This document shows positions 1 to 5,873 of a DNA stretch of 7,180 nucleotides, piece by piece (position 1 is the first letter of the stretch; each line of letters begins with the position of its first letter). The notes beneath the pieces are model-generated. The model saw only the letters and a list, made by a program, of their open reading frames with translations. It did no database searches and had not been told where the DNA came from. The DNA comes from Vulcanisaeta sp. MG_3 (lineage in GTDB: Archaea > Thermoproteota > Thermoprotei > Thermoproteales > Thermocladiaceae), in contig LOCH01000037.1 in assembly GCA_001516765.1 (NCBI GenBank), positions 1 through 7,180 on the forward strand, written 5' to 3'. Both the position numbers and the translations under genes were made by a program.

Positions 1-1
1 C

Positions 2-697
2 GCGGATGAAATAATAGGCCTTGAGTACGGCTCCGTAGTGAGGACAAACCTAGGCTATGAATTAACGGTGCTTAGGCCAATGATTACCGACATACTCCTA
101 GAGAGAGGTGAGAGAATTACCCAGGTGATTTATCCAAAGGATGCAGCCCAAATAATCGTTACCGCAGGAATAGGACCGGGTAGTAGGGTTGGCGAGGCGG
201 GTGTTGGCAGTGGGTTCATGACAGCACTCTTGGCGTACTACGTTAGACCTAACGGTAAGGTTTATGGTTATGACAAGAGGGAGGATGCCATAAGGATCGC
301 CAGGAAAAACCTGGAATTACTTGGTCTACTCGAGTGGGTTGAGCTAAGGGTTGGTGATGTTGTTAATGAGGGCTTTATGGAGCGTGACCTGGACGCTGTA
401 ATCCTCGACATGGGTGATCCATGGAATGCAATACCAAACGCCACAGAGGCCCTAAGGCCTGATGGGACCTTGGTTATTTACGTGCCTACCGTGAATCAGG
501 TGCTTAAGGTGTTAGGTGCATTGAGGGATAATGGGTATGTTGATGTCAAGATGGTGGATGTCATGATTAGGGAGTGGAAAACAGAACCTAACGAGGTCAG
601 GCCACAAACCTGGGTTAACGCACATACGGGCTATTTAATAATTGGTAGACGGAGCGCCAGATCTGCTAAACCAGCCAAGCAACTTCCTCATGATTAG
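2..697 (+). CDS. trmI: tRNA (adenine-58-N1)-methyltransferase TrmI, 5' end cut off by the window
   Basis: A SAM-dependent Rossmann-fold methyltransferase that makes m1A58 (in some archaea also m1A57) in the tRNA T-loop. The reading frame is open back to base 2, and the residues before the GTG at 38 (IIGLEYGSVV) continue the family pattern. That GTG is therefore an internal Val codon, and the true start and small N-terminal domain lie upstream of the window. Visible motifs in order are LRPMITD, then YPKDAAQII, then SAM motif I (EAGVGSG), then the acidic end of strand 2 (YGYDKRED), and LDMGDPW, which matches the D-x-x-x-P-W region near the active site. The C-terminus ends with a basic tail (RRSARSAKPAKQ). 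The last 63 bases overlap the 3' end of the convergent phosphatase gene. The tRNA-Val gene in this window has the expected substrate base A58, at 5894. Confidence in the family is high; exact base specificity is inferred. Confidence 0.93.
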   Translation, partial: ADEIIGLEYGSVVRTNLGYELTVLRPMITDILLERGERITQVIYPKDAAQIIVTAGIGPGSRVGEAGVGSGFMTALLAYYVRPNGKVYGYDKREDAIRIARKNLELLGLLEWVELRVGDVVNEGFMERDLDAVILDMGDPWNAIPNATEALRPDGTLVIYVPTVNQVLKVLGALRDNGYVDVKMVDVMIREWKTEPNEVRPQTWVNAHTGYLIIGRRSARSAKPAKQLPHD

Positions 698-1315
698 ATA
701 AATAAGATCTTGGTACCAGGGTAGGGCTCGTGTAAGTTCGACGTTAGCAATGGCCAGTAACCAACCAGCTACAACATCGAGTGGCCAGTGTACTCCGACA
801 TAGACTCTACCGTAGGATACGAGTACCGCCTCGATAGTCAGTGGTAATGATATATACCAGGGCAGTGAGACTATGGCTGCGTAAGCCCCTGTGCCAACGA
901 TTAAAGCATGCCCCGAGGGGTATGAGGAGTCTAGCGATTCATGTATAAGGGGTGTTATGTGCAGTACGAGGAATGGTCTTGGTTCATAGAGCACATGCTT
1001 CATAAACTCACCCAGAATTAGGCTTAGTATGAATGCCGAAACCATCAACACACTCGACCTCCTATACCTACCACCCACGTACCAAAGCACCAGCGCCACT
1101 GGAATCCAGAAGAGGGCTCTCCCATAATCATCCATACTAATCACGGTGAATAGAGGGGTTAGGATAGGGGCCTTGTTATCAAAGACTGTGAAAAATAGGT
1201 ACCTATTCACGGTTGTATCTTCCGTATTGGCCACGACATAGATTGTCAATGCAATGTATAATGCATAGATCGCGAGTGCCGTATACAGGTGCTTACGATC
1301 AATCCCTACACCCAT
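635..1315 (-). CDS. PAP2-family membrane phosphatase
   Basis: A 226-residue integral membrane protein of the type 2 phosphatidic acid phosphatase superfamily. All three catalytic motifs are visible: C1 as K106 with R113-P114 (KHVLYEPRP), C2 as P133-S-G-H136, and C3 as R170, H176 and D180. The residue before Arg in C3 is Gly169 where the consensus has Ser. Hydrophobic segments lie at about 10-29, 68-81, 88-105, 137-150, 155-168 and 179-192, as expected for a six-helix fold with the active site on the outer face. Members remove phosphate from lipid phosphates or polyprenyl diphosphates. In archaea a role in recycling the dolichyl-phosphate sugar carrier is plausible, but the substrate cannot be read from sequence. 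The ATG at 1315 lies about 30 bases from a TATA element, so the message is probably leaderless. The 3' end overlaps trmI by 63 bases in antisense. Confidence 0.88.
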   Translation of the reverse strand: MGVGIDRKHLYTALAIYALYIALTIYVVANTEDTTVNRYLFFTVFDNKAPILTPLFTVISMDDYGRALFWIPVALVLWYVGGRYRRSSVLMVSAFILSLILGEFMKHVLYEPRPFLVLHITPLIHESLDSSYPSGHALIVGTGAYAAIVSLPWYISLPLTIEAVLVSYGRVYVGVHWPLDVVAGWLLAIANVELTRALPWYQDLIYLIMRKLLGWFSRSGAPSTNY

Positions 1316-1340
1316 CTATAATGCACCAAACCCCAAGCTT

Positions 1341-1350
1341 TAATTAATTA
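1341..1350 (-). promoter_or_regulatory. TATA box of the PAP2 phosphatase gene
   Basis: The AT-only stretch TAATTAATTA is followed on the minus strand by AAGC. Its centre is about 30 bases before the ATG at 1315, which fits archaeal TBP/TFB initiation at or just before the start codon. It lies back to back with the abce1 promoter in a 101-base divergent spacer. Confidence 0.6.
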
Positions 1351-1383
1351 CTCACATTGCCAATAATCCAATCTCGCATAAGG

Positions 1384-1393
1384 TTTAATTTTT
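1384..1393 (+). promoter_or_regulatory. TATA box of abce1
   Basis: TTTAATTTTT follows a purine-rich element (ATAAGG) that could serve as the BRE. Its centre is about 28 bases before the ATG at 1417, placing transcription start near 1414-1417. This supports a leaderless message and the choice of 1417 as start. The TTG at 1357 would lie upstream of the promoter. Confidence 0.65.
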
Positions 1394-1416
1394 CAGCCGC
1401 TTTAGCTCTCGACGAA

Positions 1417-3237
1417 ATGCCCGTTAGAATCGCGGTCGTTGATAAGGACTCATGTCAACCCAAGAAGTGCAGCCAGGAGTGCATTAGGTTTTGCCCAATC
1501 GTTAGGGGTGGGAAGAGGGCCATTTACATGGATGAGCAGTTAGGCCACCCTGTCATCACGGACTTATGCACTGCATGCGGCATATGCGTTAGGAAATGCC
1601 CCTTCGAGGCGATAACCATCGTTAATCTGCCCAGTGAGCTTGGTGAGGAGTGCGTACACCAATATGGGCCCAGTGGTTTCAAGCTATTTAGGCTACCAAT
1701 GCCCAAGCCAGGCAGGGTTCTCGGTATAATTGGGCAGAATGCCATGGGTAAGACCACGATAGCCAAGATACTCTCGGGCGAGTTGAAGCCGAACCTATGT
1801 AGTAATGGGCAGGTTGATGTTAATGATATCATTAGGTTCTTCAGGGGTACCGAGCTTCAGCCATACCTAACGAGGCTTTACGGAGGCGGCGTTAGGGTTG
1901 TTCACAAACCCCAGTATATTGAGTTAATACCAATGTACGTCAGAGGTACCGTCAGGGAGGTCCTAATGAAAATCGGCGGTAGTGAGGATTTAGTCAATAA
2001 GGTGGCGGAGGAATTAAACCTAAAGCACCTACTCGATAGGGAGGTTGATAAATTGAGCGGTGGTGAGTTGCAGAGACTAGCCATCGCCGCCGCATTACTC
2101 AGGAGGGCCGATTCGTACATATTCGACGAGCCAACAACCCACCTGGACATAGTTGAGCGATTAAGGGTTGCCGAGGCGATAAGGAATATCACGGGTGAGG
2201 GTAGGTACGTAATAGTCATAGACCACGACCTGGCAGTCCTTGATTATCTCGCGGACCAGGTAGTCATTCTTTACGGTAAGCCTGGCGCTTACGGCATAGT
2301 GTCTAACATGAGGGGTGCTAGGGAGGGAATTAACGAGTACCTAAATGGTTACCTAACAAGTGAGAACATGCTAATTAGAAGGGAGCCAATTAAGTTCAGG
2401 GTTAAACCAGCACCGAGGCCCGTACATAGGGAGAAGGTGCTCCTTGAATGGACAGACATGACTAAGACACTAGGCGATTTCAAGCTTGAGGTTAAAGCCG
2501 GTGTGGTACATAGGGGTGAGGTCATAGGTGTCCTGGGACCCAATGGTATTGGTAAGACAACCTTCGCGAGGCTCCTCATTAATGAGGTAGAACCCGACTC
2601 AGGCATTGTCATACCTCACGGCAAAGTTACGATAAGCTATAAACCGCAGTACGTTAGGGACTTGGCGGTTAAGTACAGCGATAAGACAGTGAGGGAGTAC
2701 CTAGCCATGACCCTCGGGCCCGACTTCCCATCCAAAGTAATATGGCCGGAGTTAGCCAATGGATTATCATTAACACCGTTAATGGATAGGGAATTAGCAA
2801 GCCTCAGCGGTGGTGAACTGCAGAGGGTTGTTGTGGCGGGGTCATTATTGAAGGACGCAGAAATCTACCTGCTCGACGAGCCCATGGCGTACCTAGACAT
2901 AGAGCAGAGGGTTAGGATCGCCTCCATAATTAGGAGGATAATTGAGGAGAGGGATGTGGTGGCGTTGGTTATCGAACACGACATAACAATGATAGACTAC
3001 CTAAGCACCTCAGTAATGGTCTTCCAAGGAGAACCAGGTAAACACGGCATCGCAGAATCACCAACAGACCTGAGAACAGGCATGAATGAATTCCTCAAGA
3101 ACCAGGACATAACCTTCAGGAGGGAGCCACAGGTCGGTAGACCCAGAATAAACAAGAGGAACTCATACCTAGATAGATTACAGAGAGAGATTGGTGAGTA
3201 CTACTATTACGTGAGTACGGAGGAGGGTAAGGAATAA
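1417..3237 (+). CDS. abce1: ribosome recycling ATPase ABCE1 (Rli1)
   Basis: A soluble twin-ATPase that splits ribosomes into subunits after termination and takes part in re-initiation. The 606 residues show the full ABCE1 plan. Two [4Fe-4S] sites come first, with Cys 13, 18, 22, 26 and 51, 54, 57, 61 (CxxCxxC-type ferredoxin spacing followed by CP). Next are Y83 in HQYGPSGF, NBD1 with P-loop GQNAMGKT (106-113), a helix-loop-helix insert around FFRGTELQPYL, signature LSGGELQR (213-220), D237-E238 and H270. NBD2 has P-loop GPNGIGKT (374-381), a second LSGGELQR (463-470), D487-E488 and H521. The start at 1417 is chosen because MPVRIAVVDKDSC matches the usual ABCE1 N-terminus, a TATA box sits 28 bases upstream, and it puts the NBD1 catalytic Glu at 238, the number I recall for the Sulfolobus protein. 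The NBD1 P-loop has Ala109 where most ABCE1 have Gly. No ribosome binding site is seen, in keeping with a leaderless message. Confidence 0.97.
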   Translation: MPVRIAVVDKDSCQPKKCSQECIRFCPIVRGGKRAIYMDEQLGHPVITDLCTACGICVRKCPFEAITIVNLPSELGEECVHQYGPSGFKLFRLPMPKPGRVLGIIGQNAMGKTTIAKILSGELKPNLCSNGQVDVNDIIRFFRGTELQPYLTRLYGGGVRVVHKPQYIELIPMYVRGTVREVLMKIGGSEDLVNKVAEELNLKHLLDREVDKLSGGELQRLAIAAALLRRADSYIFDEPTTHLDIVERLRVAEAIRNITGEGRYVIVIDHDLAVLDYLADQVVILYGKPGAYGIVSNMRGAREGINEYLNGYLTSENMLIRREPIKFRVKPAPRPVHREKVLLEWTDMTKTLGDFKLEVKAGVVHRGEVIGVLGPNGIGKTTFARLLINEVEPDSGIVIPHGKVTISYKPQYVRDLAVKYSDKTVREYLAMTLGPDFPSKVIWPELANGLSLTPLMDRELASLSGGELQRVVVAGSLLKDAEIYLLDEPMAYLDIEQRVRIASIIRRIIEERDVVALVIEHDITMIDYLSTSVMVFQGEPGKHGIAESPTDLRTGMNEFLKNQDITFRREPQVGRPRINKRNSYLDRLQREIGEYYYYVSTEEGKE

Positions 3238-3303
3238 AATAATAACAAAATCACTACGAGATCTGATGAATAATATTTTAGTATTTAATGCTGAAGTTGA
3301 ATT

Positions 3304-3332
3304 ATGGCAAAATTTTGCCATGGCATGATCAT
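3304..3332. repeat. 18-base perfect palindrome with nested palindromes
   Basis: ATGGCAAAATTTTGCCAT (3304-3321) is a perfect 9+9 inverted repeat. It overlaps a second perfect palindrome, TGCCATGGCA (3316-3325), which shares a base with a third, ATGATCAT (3325-3332). The result is three TGGCA/TGCCA half-sites alternating in direction within 22 bases. The cluster lies 67 bases after the abce1 stop and about 100 bases before the dehydrogenase start, upstream of that gene's TATA box. It could be a binding site for a dimeric regulator, or an RNA hairpin at the end of the abce1 message. The sequence alone does not decide. The rest of the 3238-3417 spacer is AT-rich and shows only a weak GCCC/GGGC hairpin at 3364-3380 and the promoter below. 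Confidence 0.55.
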
Positions 3333-3388
3333 TAGAATAATAATCATAATTCGTAGGAACTAAGCCCTCATTATTTGGGCATTAAGCA

Positions 3389-3396
3389 TTTTAAAA
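3389..3396 (+). promoter_or_regulatory. TATA box of the saccharopine dehydrogenase-like gene
   Basis: TTTTAAAA is centred about 25 bases before the GTG at 3418 and preceded by TAAGCA. The spacing fits leaderless transcription starting at the GTG. An intact promoter suggests the frame-broken gene behind it is still transcribed. Confidence 0.6.
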
Positions 3397-3417
3397 GTCG
3401 CTTGATTCACTGTTTTT

Positions 3418-4531
3418 GTGGCGTCCGTTGGCGTTATTGGTTTGGGTCCTATGGGTCAGGCGATAGTTCATTACCTAGTTAATAATACCAAGTATGTGAT
3501 CAATGGTTACGACATAAGTGAGGATGCCGTGAAACGTGCCCGTAGAATGGGTATTAACGCTGTTAGGGTTGATGTTAGGGATTCAGATGCCCTTAGGCTC
3601 ATTGCCAGGGATAATGATTTAGTGATCAGTGCCGTTCCGCAATCCATAGCTGACCAAGTAGTCCTTGGGGTTCATGACTATGGGAAGCCCATAATTGACT
3701 TAATATTCATGTGGAAATACGATGAGGCGATGGCCAGTAAGTTGGTGGGTGGTCCTATGGTGGTTCCAGCCTGCGGTTGGGCGCCTGGCTTAACCAACGT
3801 GCTGGCTATGGCGGCTGCCAGCGAGTTGGAGGAGGTTGAGGAGGTTGGTATTCACGTTGGTGGTAACCCCACGAACCCGAAACCGCCGCTTTATTACGAG
3901 CTATTATTCTCACTGGAGAGCACGATCGATGAGTACGTAAGACCGGCCACAATTATTAGGGATGGCAGGGTGGTTAATGTCGACCCATTAAGCGAGATTT
4001 TTAGCTTCTCGACTTGGCTAGTAAACGGTGACTTCGCCGAGTTCTACACGGACGGCCTTAGCACCCTATTGGTCACATTGCCAAAGCACTTCAAGACCCT
4101 ACGTAATGCCTACGAGAGAACCATTAGGTGGAGGAGGCATTTGGAGGTAATGAAAACCCTGAGAGATCTCGGCCTACTTAACAGCATGGAGGGATGCCAA
4201 GCACGTACTCTCAAGAGTCTTGGAGAAAGGCTCCAACGACTTCTCGATAACCGTTGTCGAGGCTAGAGGGAGGATTGATGGTGAGGTGGCGGCGGTCAGG
4301 TTCGAGGGTGTGGATTATGCCCAGGGTGGCTTCACGTCAATGGCCAGGCTGACTGGTTTCACAGCAGCCATAATAGCCGATCTCGTGCTAAGGGGCAGGA
4401 TTGAGGGTAAGGGGTTGTTACCCATTGAGGAGGCGTACTTAGCAAACAAGGACATACTCAAGGAAATACTCAGAGGGCTTAGGAGCCAGGGCATTAGGTT
4501 TTGGTTCACGAAAACAGTGATTGGTGGGTAG
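3418..4531 (+). pseudogene. saccharopine dehydrogenase-like NAD(P)-dependent oxidoreductase, frame broken near 4191
   Basis: The first frame runs from GTG 3418 to the stop at 4264-4266. It starts with a Rossmann nucleotide-binding motif (VGVIGLGPMG, G8-G10-G13), then PACGWAPGLTNVLA, the region typical of the saccharopine dehydrogenase C-terminal fold, and ESTIDEYVRPATI. After about residue 258 it loses the family pattern. The pattern resumes one base later in another frame (VLEKGSNDFSITVVEARG ... MARLTGFTAAI ... LLPIEE) and runs to the stop at 4529. Removing one G from the GGG at 4191-4193 gives ...LLNSMEDAKHVLSR... and one continuous 370-residue protein of normal family length. Family members act on imine-linked amino acids or related compounds. 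In an organism expected to make lysine by the LysW route the substrate is unknown. This may be a real mutation, a programmed +1 shift or a base-calling error. The absence of other damage argues against an old pseudogene. Confidence 0.82.
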
Positions 4532-4540
4532 GTAGTAAGG

Positions 4541-4550
4541 TTAATTAAAT
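4541..4550 (+). promoter_or_regulatory. TATA box of the small membrane protein gene
   Basis: TTAATTAAAT is centred about 29 bases before the ATG at 4575, with no Shine-Dalgarno-like sequence between. It begins 9 bases after the stop of the preceding dehydrogenase-like gene, so the membrane protein gene probably has its own transcript even though the two genes are only 43 bases apart. Confidence 0.55.
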
Positions 4551-4574
4551 CGTTGCTTTCGCTCTTCAATTTAG

Positions 4575-5045
4575 ATGGTTAATTGGGTAAAGTTAACCGT
4601 GCCACCCATCGTGACCGGGATTGGCTATGCCATAATAGAGTCTATGATACTGCCCGAGTTGGTTTACGCAATCTATCACGATCCAACGAATTCCTGGTAT
4701 TTAGCCCTAGTTCATTACCACCCATGGTTGGGCATGTGGATGTATAGGTTGGGCGTGGCCATAATACTGGCAATACCCTGGATAATACTCGGCGACCTCT
4801 GGCAGTGGTTATTCGCCGCCGACCTGGCTGTATGGAGCGAGGATGCGGCATTCTGGCTCTTCATAGGACACATACCGCACTCCTGGGGCTACATAAGAAG
4901 TCTGCACATGTTCGCATACCCCACAATACCAATACACGGAGGATTACCGCTATACTACATACCAGCGGCAATAGTGCTTTACATAAGCATCGTAAAAATA
5001 AGAGAGAAGGAAAGGACTAGCTCAGTGTCTCACCATACTCGTTAA
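4575..5045 (+). CDS. Trp- and His-rich membrane protein of unknown function
   Basis: I do not recognise this 156-residue protein. It has about four hydrophobic segments (roughly 9-33, 57-82, 84-100 and 122-142) and ends in a basic, presumably cytoplasmic tail (KIREKERTSS...). It contains ten Trp residues (6% of the protein, far above average) and nine His, several of them near segment ends: H35, H47, H49, H99, H102, H111 and H121. Clusters such as VHYHPW and GHIPHSW could bind a metal or haem, or may only reflect interfacial anchoring; this is inference. The ATG start is supported by a TATA box 29 bases upstream. Base composition and codon use resemble the neighbouring genes. The last 29 bases overlap the 3' end of the convergent AbrB-like gene. 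Confidence 0.75.
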   Translation: MVNWVKLTVPPIVTGIGYAIIESMILPELVYAIYHDPTNSWYLALVHYHPWLGMWMYRLGVAIILAIPWIILGDLWQWLFAADLAVWSEDAAFWLFIGHIPHSWGYIRSLHMFAYPTIPIHGGLPLYYIPAAIVLYISIVKIREKERTSSVSHHTR

Positions 5046-5343
5046 TATTTACGAAACTCACGGGCTTAACATTAACTATCTCAATCTCATCAAGAGGCCT
5101 TATACCGTACCTATCCCTAACCTCCCTGGGTATCGTAAACTGCCTCGACATAGCCCGCCTATTCCTCAACAACCTAACACCCCTAATCTCTATAACCTTA
5201 CCCCCATGCTTAATAATTATATCTGCATACAGCGCATCCTCAATACCAAGCAACCTAATTAATCCCGAGGGAAGAAGCACTTGGTTGTTTATGTAAACAC
5301 GTGTTCTATATGGAAGACCCCCAACATTTATTTCCCTACCCAT
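5017..5343 (-). CDS. protein with two AbrB-like (swapped-hairpin) repeats
   Basis: A 108-residue protein that appears to hold two copies of the AbrB/SpoVT short beta-rich fold. Repeat 2 (about 66-95) is the clearer: SRQFTIPREVRDRYGIRPLDEIEI has the family order Q-x-T-I-P-x-x-V-R-x-x-x-G-I-x-x-x-D-x-x-x-I. Repeat 1 (about 15-44) follows the same order with RVYINNQVLLPSGLIRLLGI and then YADIII, and is more divergent. Single-domain AbrB proteins dimerise to form a DNA-binding barrel, and many are transcription factors or antitoxins. A tandem copy could fold as a pseudo-dimer within one chain. DNA binding and target are inferred. No toxin gene is next to it, which argues against an antitoxin role. 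It overlaps the membrane protein gene by 29 bases in convergent orientation. Confidence 0.75.
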   Translation of the reverse strand: MGREINVGGLPYRTRVYINNQVLLPSGLIRLLGIEDALYADIIIKHGGKVIEIRGVRLLRNRRAMSRQFTIPREVRDRYGIRPLDEIEIVNVKPVSFVNINEYGETLS

Positions 5344-5372
5344 TGCCAGACTTTATGAACAGCCACAGACCA

Positions 5373-5383
5373 TTATTAAAAGT
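5373..5383 (-). promoter_or_regulatory. possible TATA box of the AbrB-like gene
   Basis: On the minus strand this reads ACTTTTAATAA. Its centre is about 35 bases before the ATG at 5343, so a start site 26 bases downstream would leave a leader of about 9 bases. The fit is looser than for the other promoters here. Confidence 0.4.
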
Positions 5384-5675
5384 ACCATCAATTTACCTAA
5401 AATAACAAAGAAAATCTCGTAGCGTAACTAAAAATTCACTTAACCAATTGGCTACATGACAAGAAGTGCGTGAAAAGGGATATCACGAATAGCACTGGGA
5501 TACTGCATGAAGAAGTATGGAAACATGGTTAAGTGAGCGGTAGAACCGACCTCCCTCCTGCTTTGGGGGATTGGGTTTTCCTGGGATCTTGGGTGTTGCT
5601 GCCTTACCTGGCTATGAAGCGTTTCACCCAAGGTTTGTACATGACTTGCGCCTGCCACCTAAATTTCACCCAAAC

Positions 5676-5695
5676 CCAAGCCCTAAAGGGCGAGG
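5676..5695. repeat. GC hairpin of the kind seen at IS200/IS605 ends
   Basis: Stem GCCC (5680-5683) / GGGC (5688-5691) with loop TAAA, an AA/GA internal mismatch and an outer CC/GG pair. On the minus strand it reads CCTCGCCCTTTAGGGC, close to the terminal hairpin I recall from archaeal TnpB-carrying elements. This resemblance is from memory and was not checked by a search. The element's orientation cannot be settled. Confidence 0.4.
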
Positions 5696-5766
5696 TTTGT
5701 TGTTTATTATCGTGTACCGAAATCCTTACCAAGGCAATTTAGCGAGACCACACCCATAAAGAAAAC

Positions 5767-5774
5767 CTAAAAAC
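5767..5774 (+). promoter_or_regulatory. possible TATA-like element of the tRNA-Val gene
   Basis: CTAAAAAC lies about 26 bases before the first base of the tRNA, within an A-rich tract. It is a weak match, proposed mainly on position. Confidence 0.3.
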
Positions 5775-5823
5775 CGAAAAGATCAAAGCAAAAATGGGCC
5801 CGTAGTCTAGCGGTAGGATGCCC

Positions 5824-5844
5824 AGGGACAGTAGTCCCGCATTT
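5824..5844 (+). other. tRNA-Val intron 1, non-canonical position 29/30
   Basis: A textbook bulge-helix-bulge surrounds this intron. The outer helix is AGG (5815-5817) with CCT (5846-5848). The central 4-bp helix is ATGC (5818-5821) with GCAT (5839-5842). The bulges are CCA (5822-5824) and TTG (5843-5845), each cut after its second base. The inner helix is GGGAC (5825-5829) with GTCCC (5834-5838), closed by an AGTA loop. Every pair is Watson-Crick. Introns at 29/30 are known from Thermoproteales tRNAs. Confidence 0.93.
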
Positions 5845-5852
5845 GCCTCACG

Positions 5853-5873
5853 TTGCTGGTTTAGGCTTGGGGT
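5853..5873 (+). other. tRNA-Val intron 2, canonical position 37/38
   Basis: The outer helix is the mature anticodon stem (27-31 with 39-43). The central helix is C32-T33-C34-A35 (5847-5850) with TGGG (5868-5871), including one G-T pair. The bulges are C36-G37-T5853 and G5872-T5873-C38, each cut after the second base. The inner helix is weak: a T/T mismatch, then GCT (5855-5857) with GGC (5864-5866) and a six-base loop. The outer helix needs C29 and G30 joined, that is, intron 1 already removed. Confidence 0.88.

Larger units (their letters stand above)
5344..5795. other. intergenic region with no convincing gene, possible worn IS200/IS605-type end
   Basis: These 452 bases hold no ORF with a recognisable protein. 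The left part (5385-5450) is AT-rich. From about 5533 to 5700 the sequence turns GC-rich and repetitive: a small CGGT/ACCG hairpin (5538-5548), an 8-base inverted repeat CTTGGGTG (5588-5595) / CACCCAAG (5625-5632), TTTCACCCAA twice (5622-5631, 5664-5673) and AGGTTTGT twice. It also contains the hairpin at 5676-5695, which resembles the terminal hairpin of archaeal IS200/IS605 (TnpB) elements. No tnpA or tnpB frame survives; a 5467-5532 reading (CVKRDITNSTGIL) only faintly recalls a TnpB C-terminus. It could equally be a structured non-coding RNA. The last 35 bases before the tRNA gene are A-rich and may act as its promoter. Confidence 0.35.

Noticed and set aside
1357..1416. A 20-residue N-terminal extension of ABCE1 from a TTG at 1357
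   Set aside because: It would start upstream of the TATA box at 1384 and extends past the usual ABCE1 N-terminus. ATG 1417 fits family and promoter spacing.
1524..2612. Three minus-strand ORFs of 87-105 residues inside abce1
   Set aside because: They are opposite a highly conserved gene, have Ser/Leu/Pro-rich translations typical of shadow frames, and no promoter.
3263..3294. C/D box guide RNA suggested by TGATGA (3264-3269) and CTGA (3291-3294)
   Set aside because: There is no convincing C' and final D box at the right spacing, and the base preceding the C box is C instead of a purine.
3364..3380. GCCC/GGGC hairpin as a terminator of abce1
   Set aside because: Only four base pairs with a nine-base loop, no following T-run, and it is over 120 bases past the stop codon.
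4220..4531. A separate 103-residue gene starting at TTG 4220
   Set aside because: Its sequence is the expected C-terminal part of the upstream dehydrogenase-like protein, with no promoter or ribosome binding site of its own; a frame break explains it better.
5533..5759. Two overlapping plus-strand ORFs of 69 and 62 residues and a 68-residue minus-strand ORF (5452-5658)
   Set aside because: Their translations look like non-coding GC-rich DNA (low-complexity Pro/Gly/Leu/Cys runs), they overlap one another and show no family pattern.
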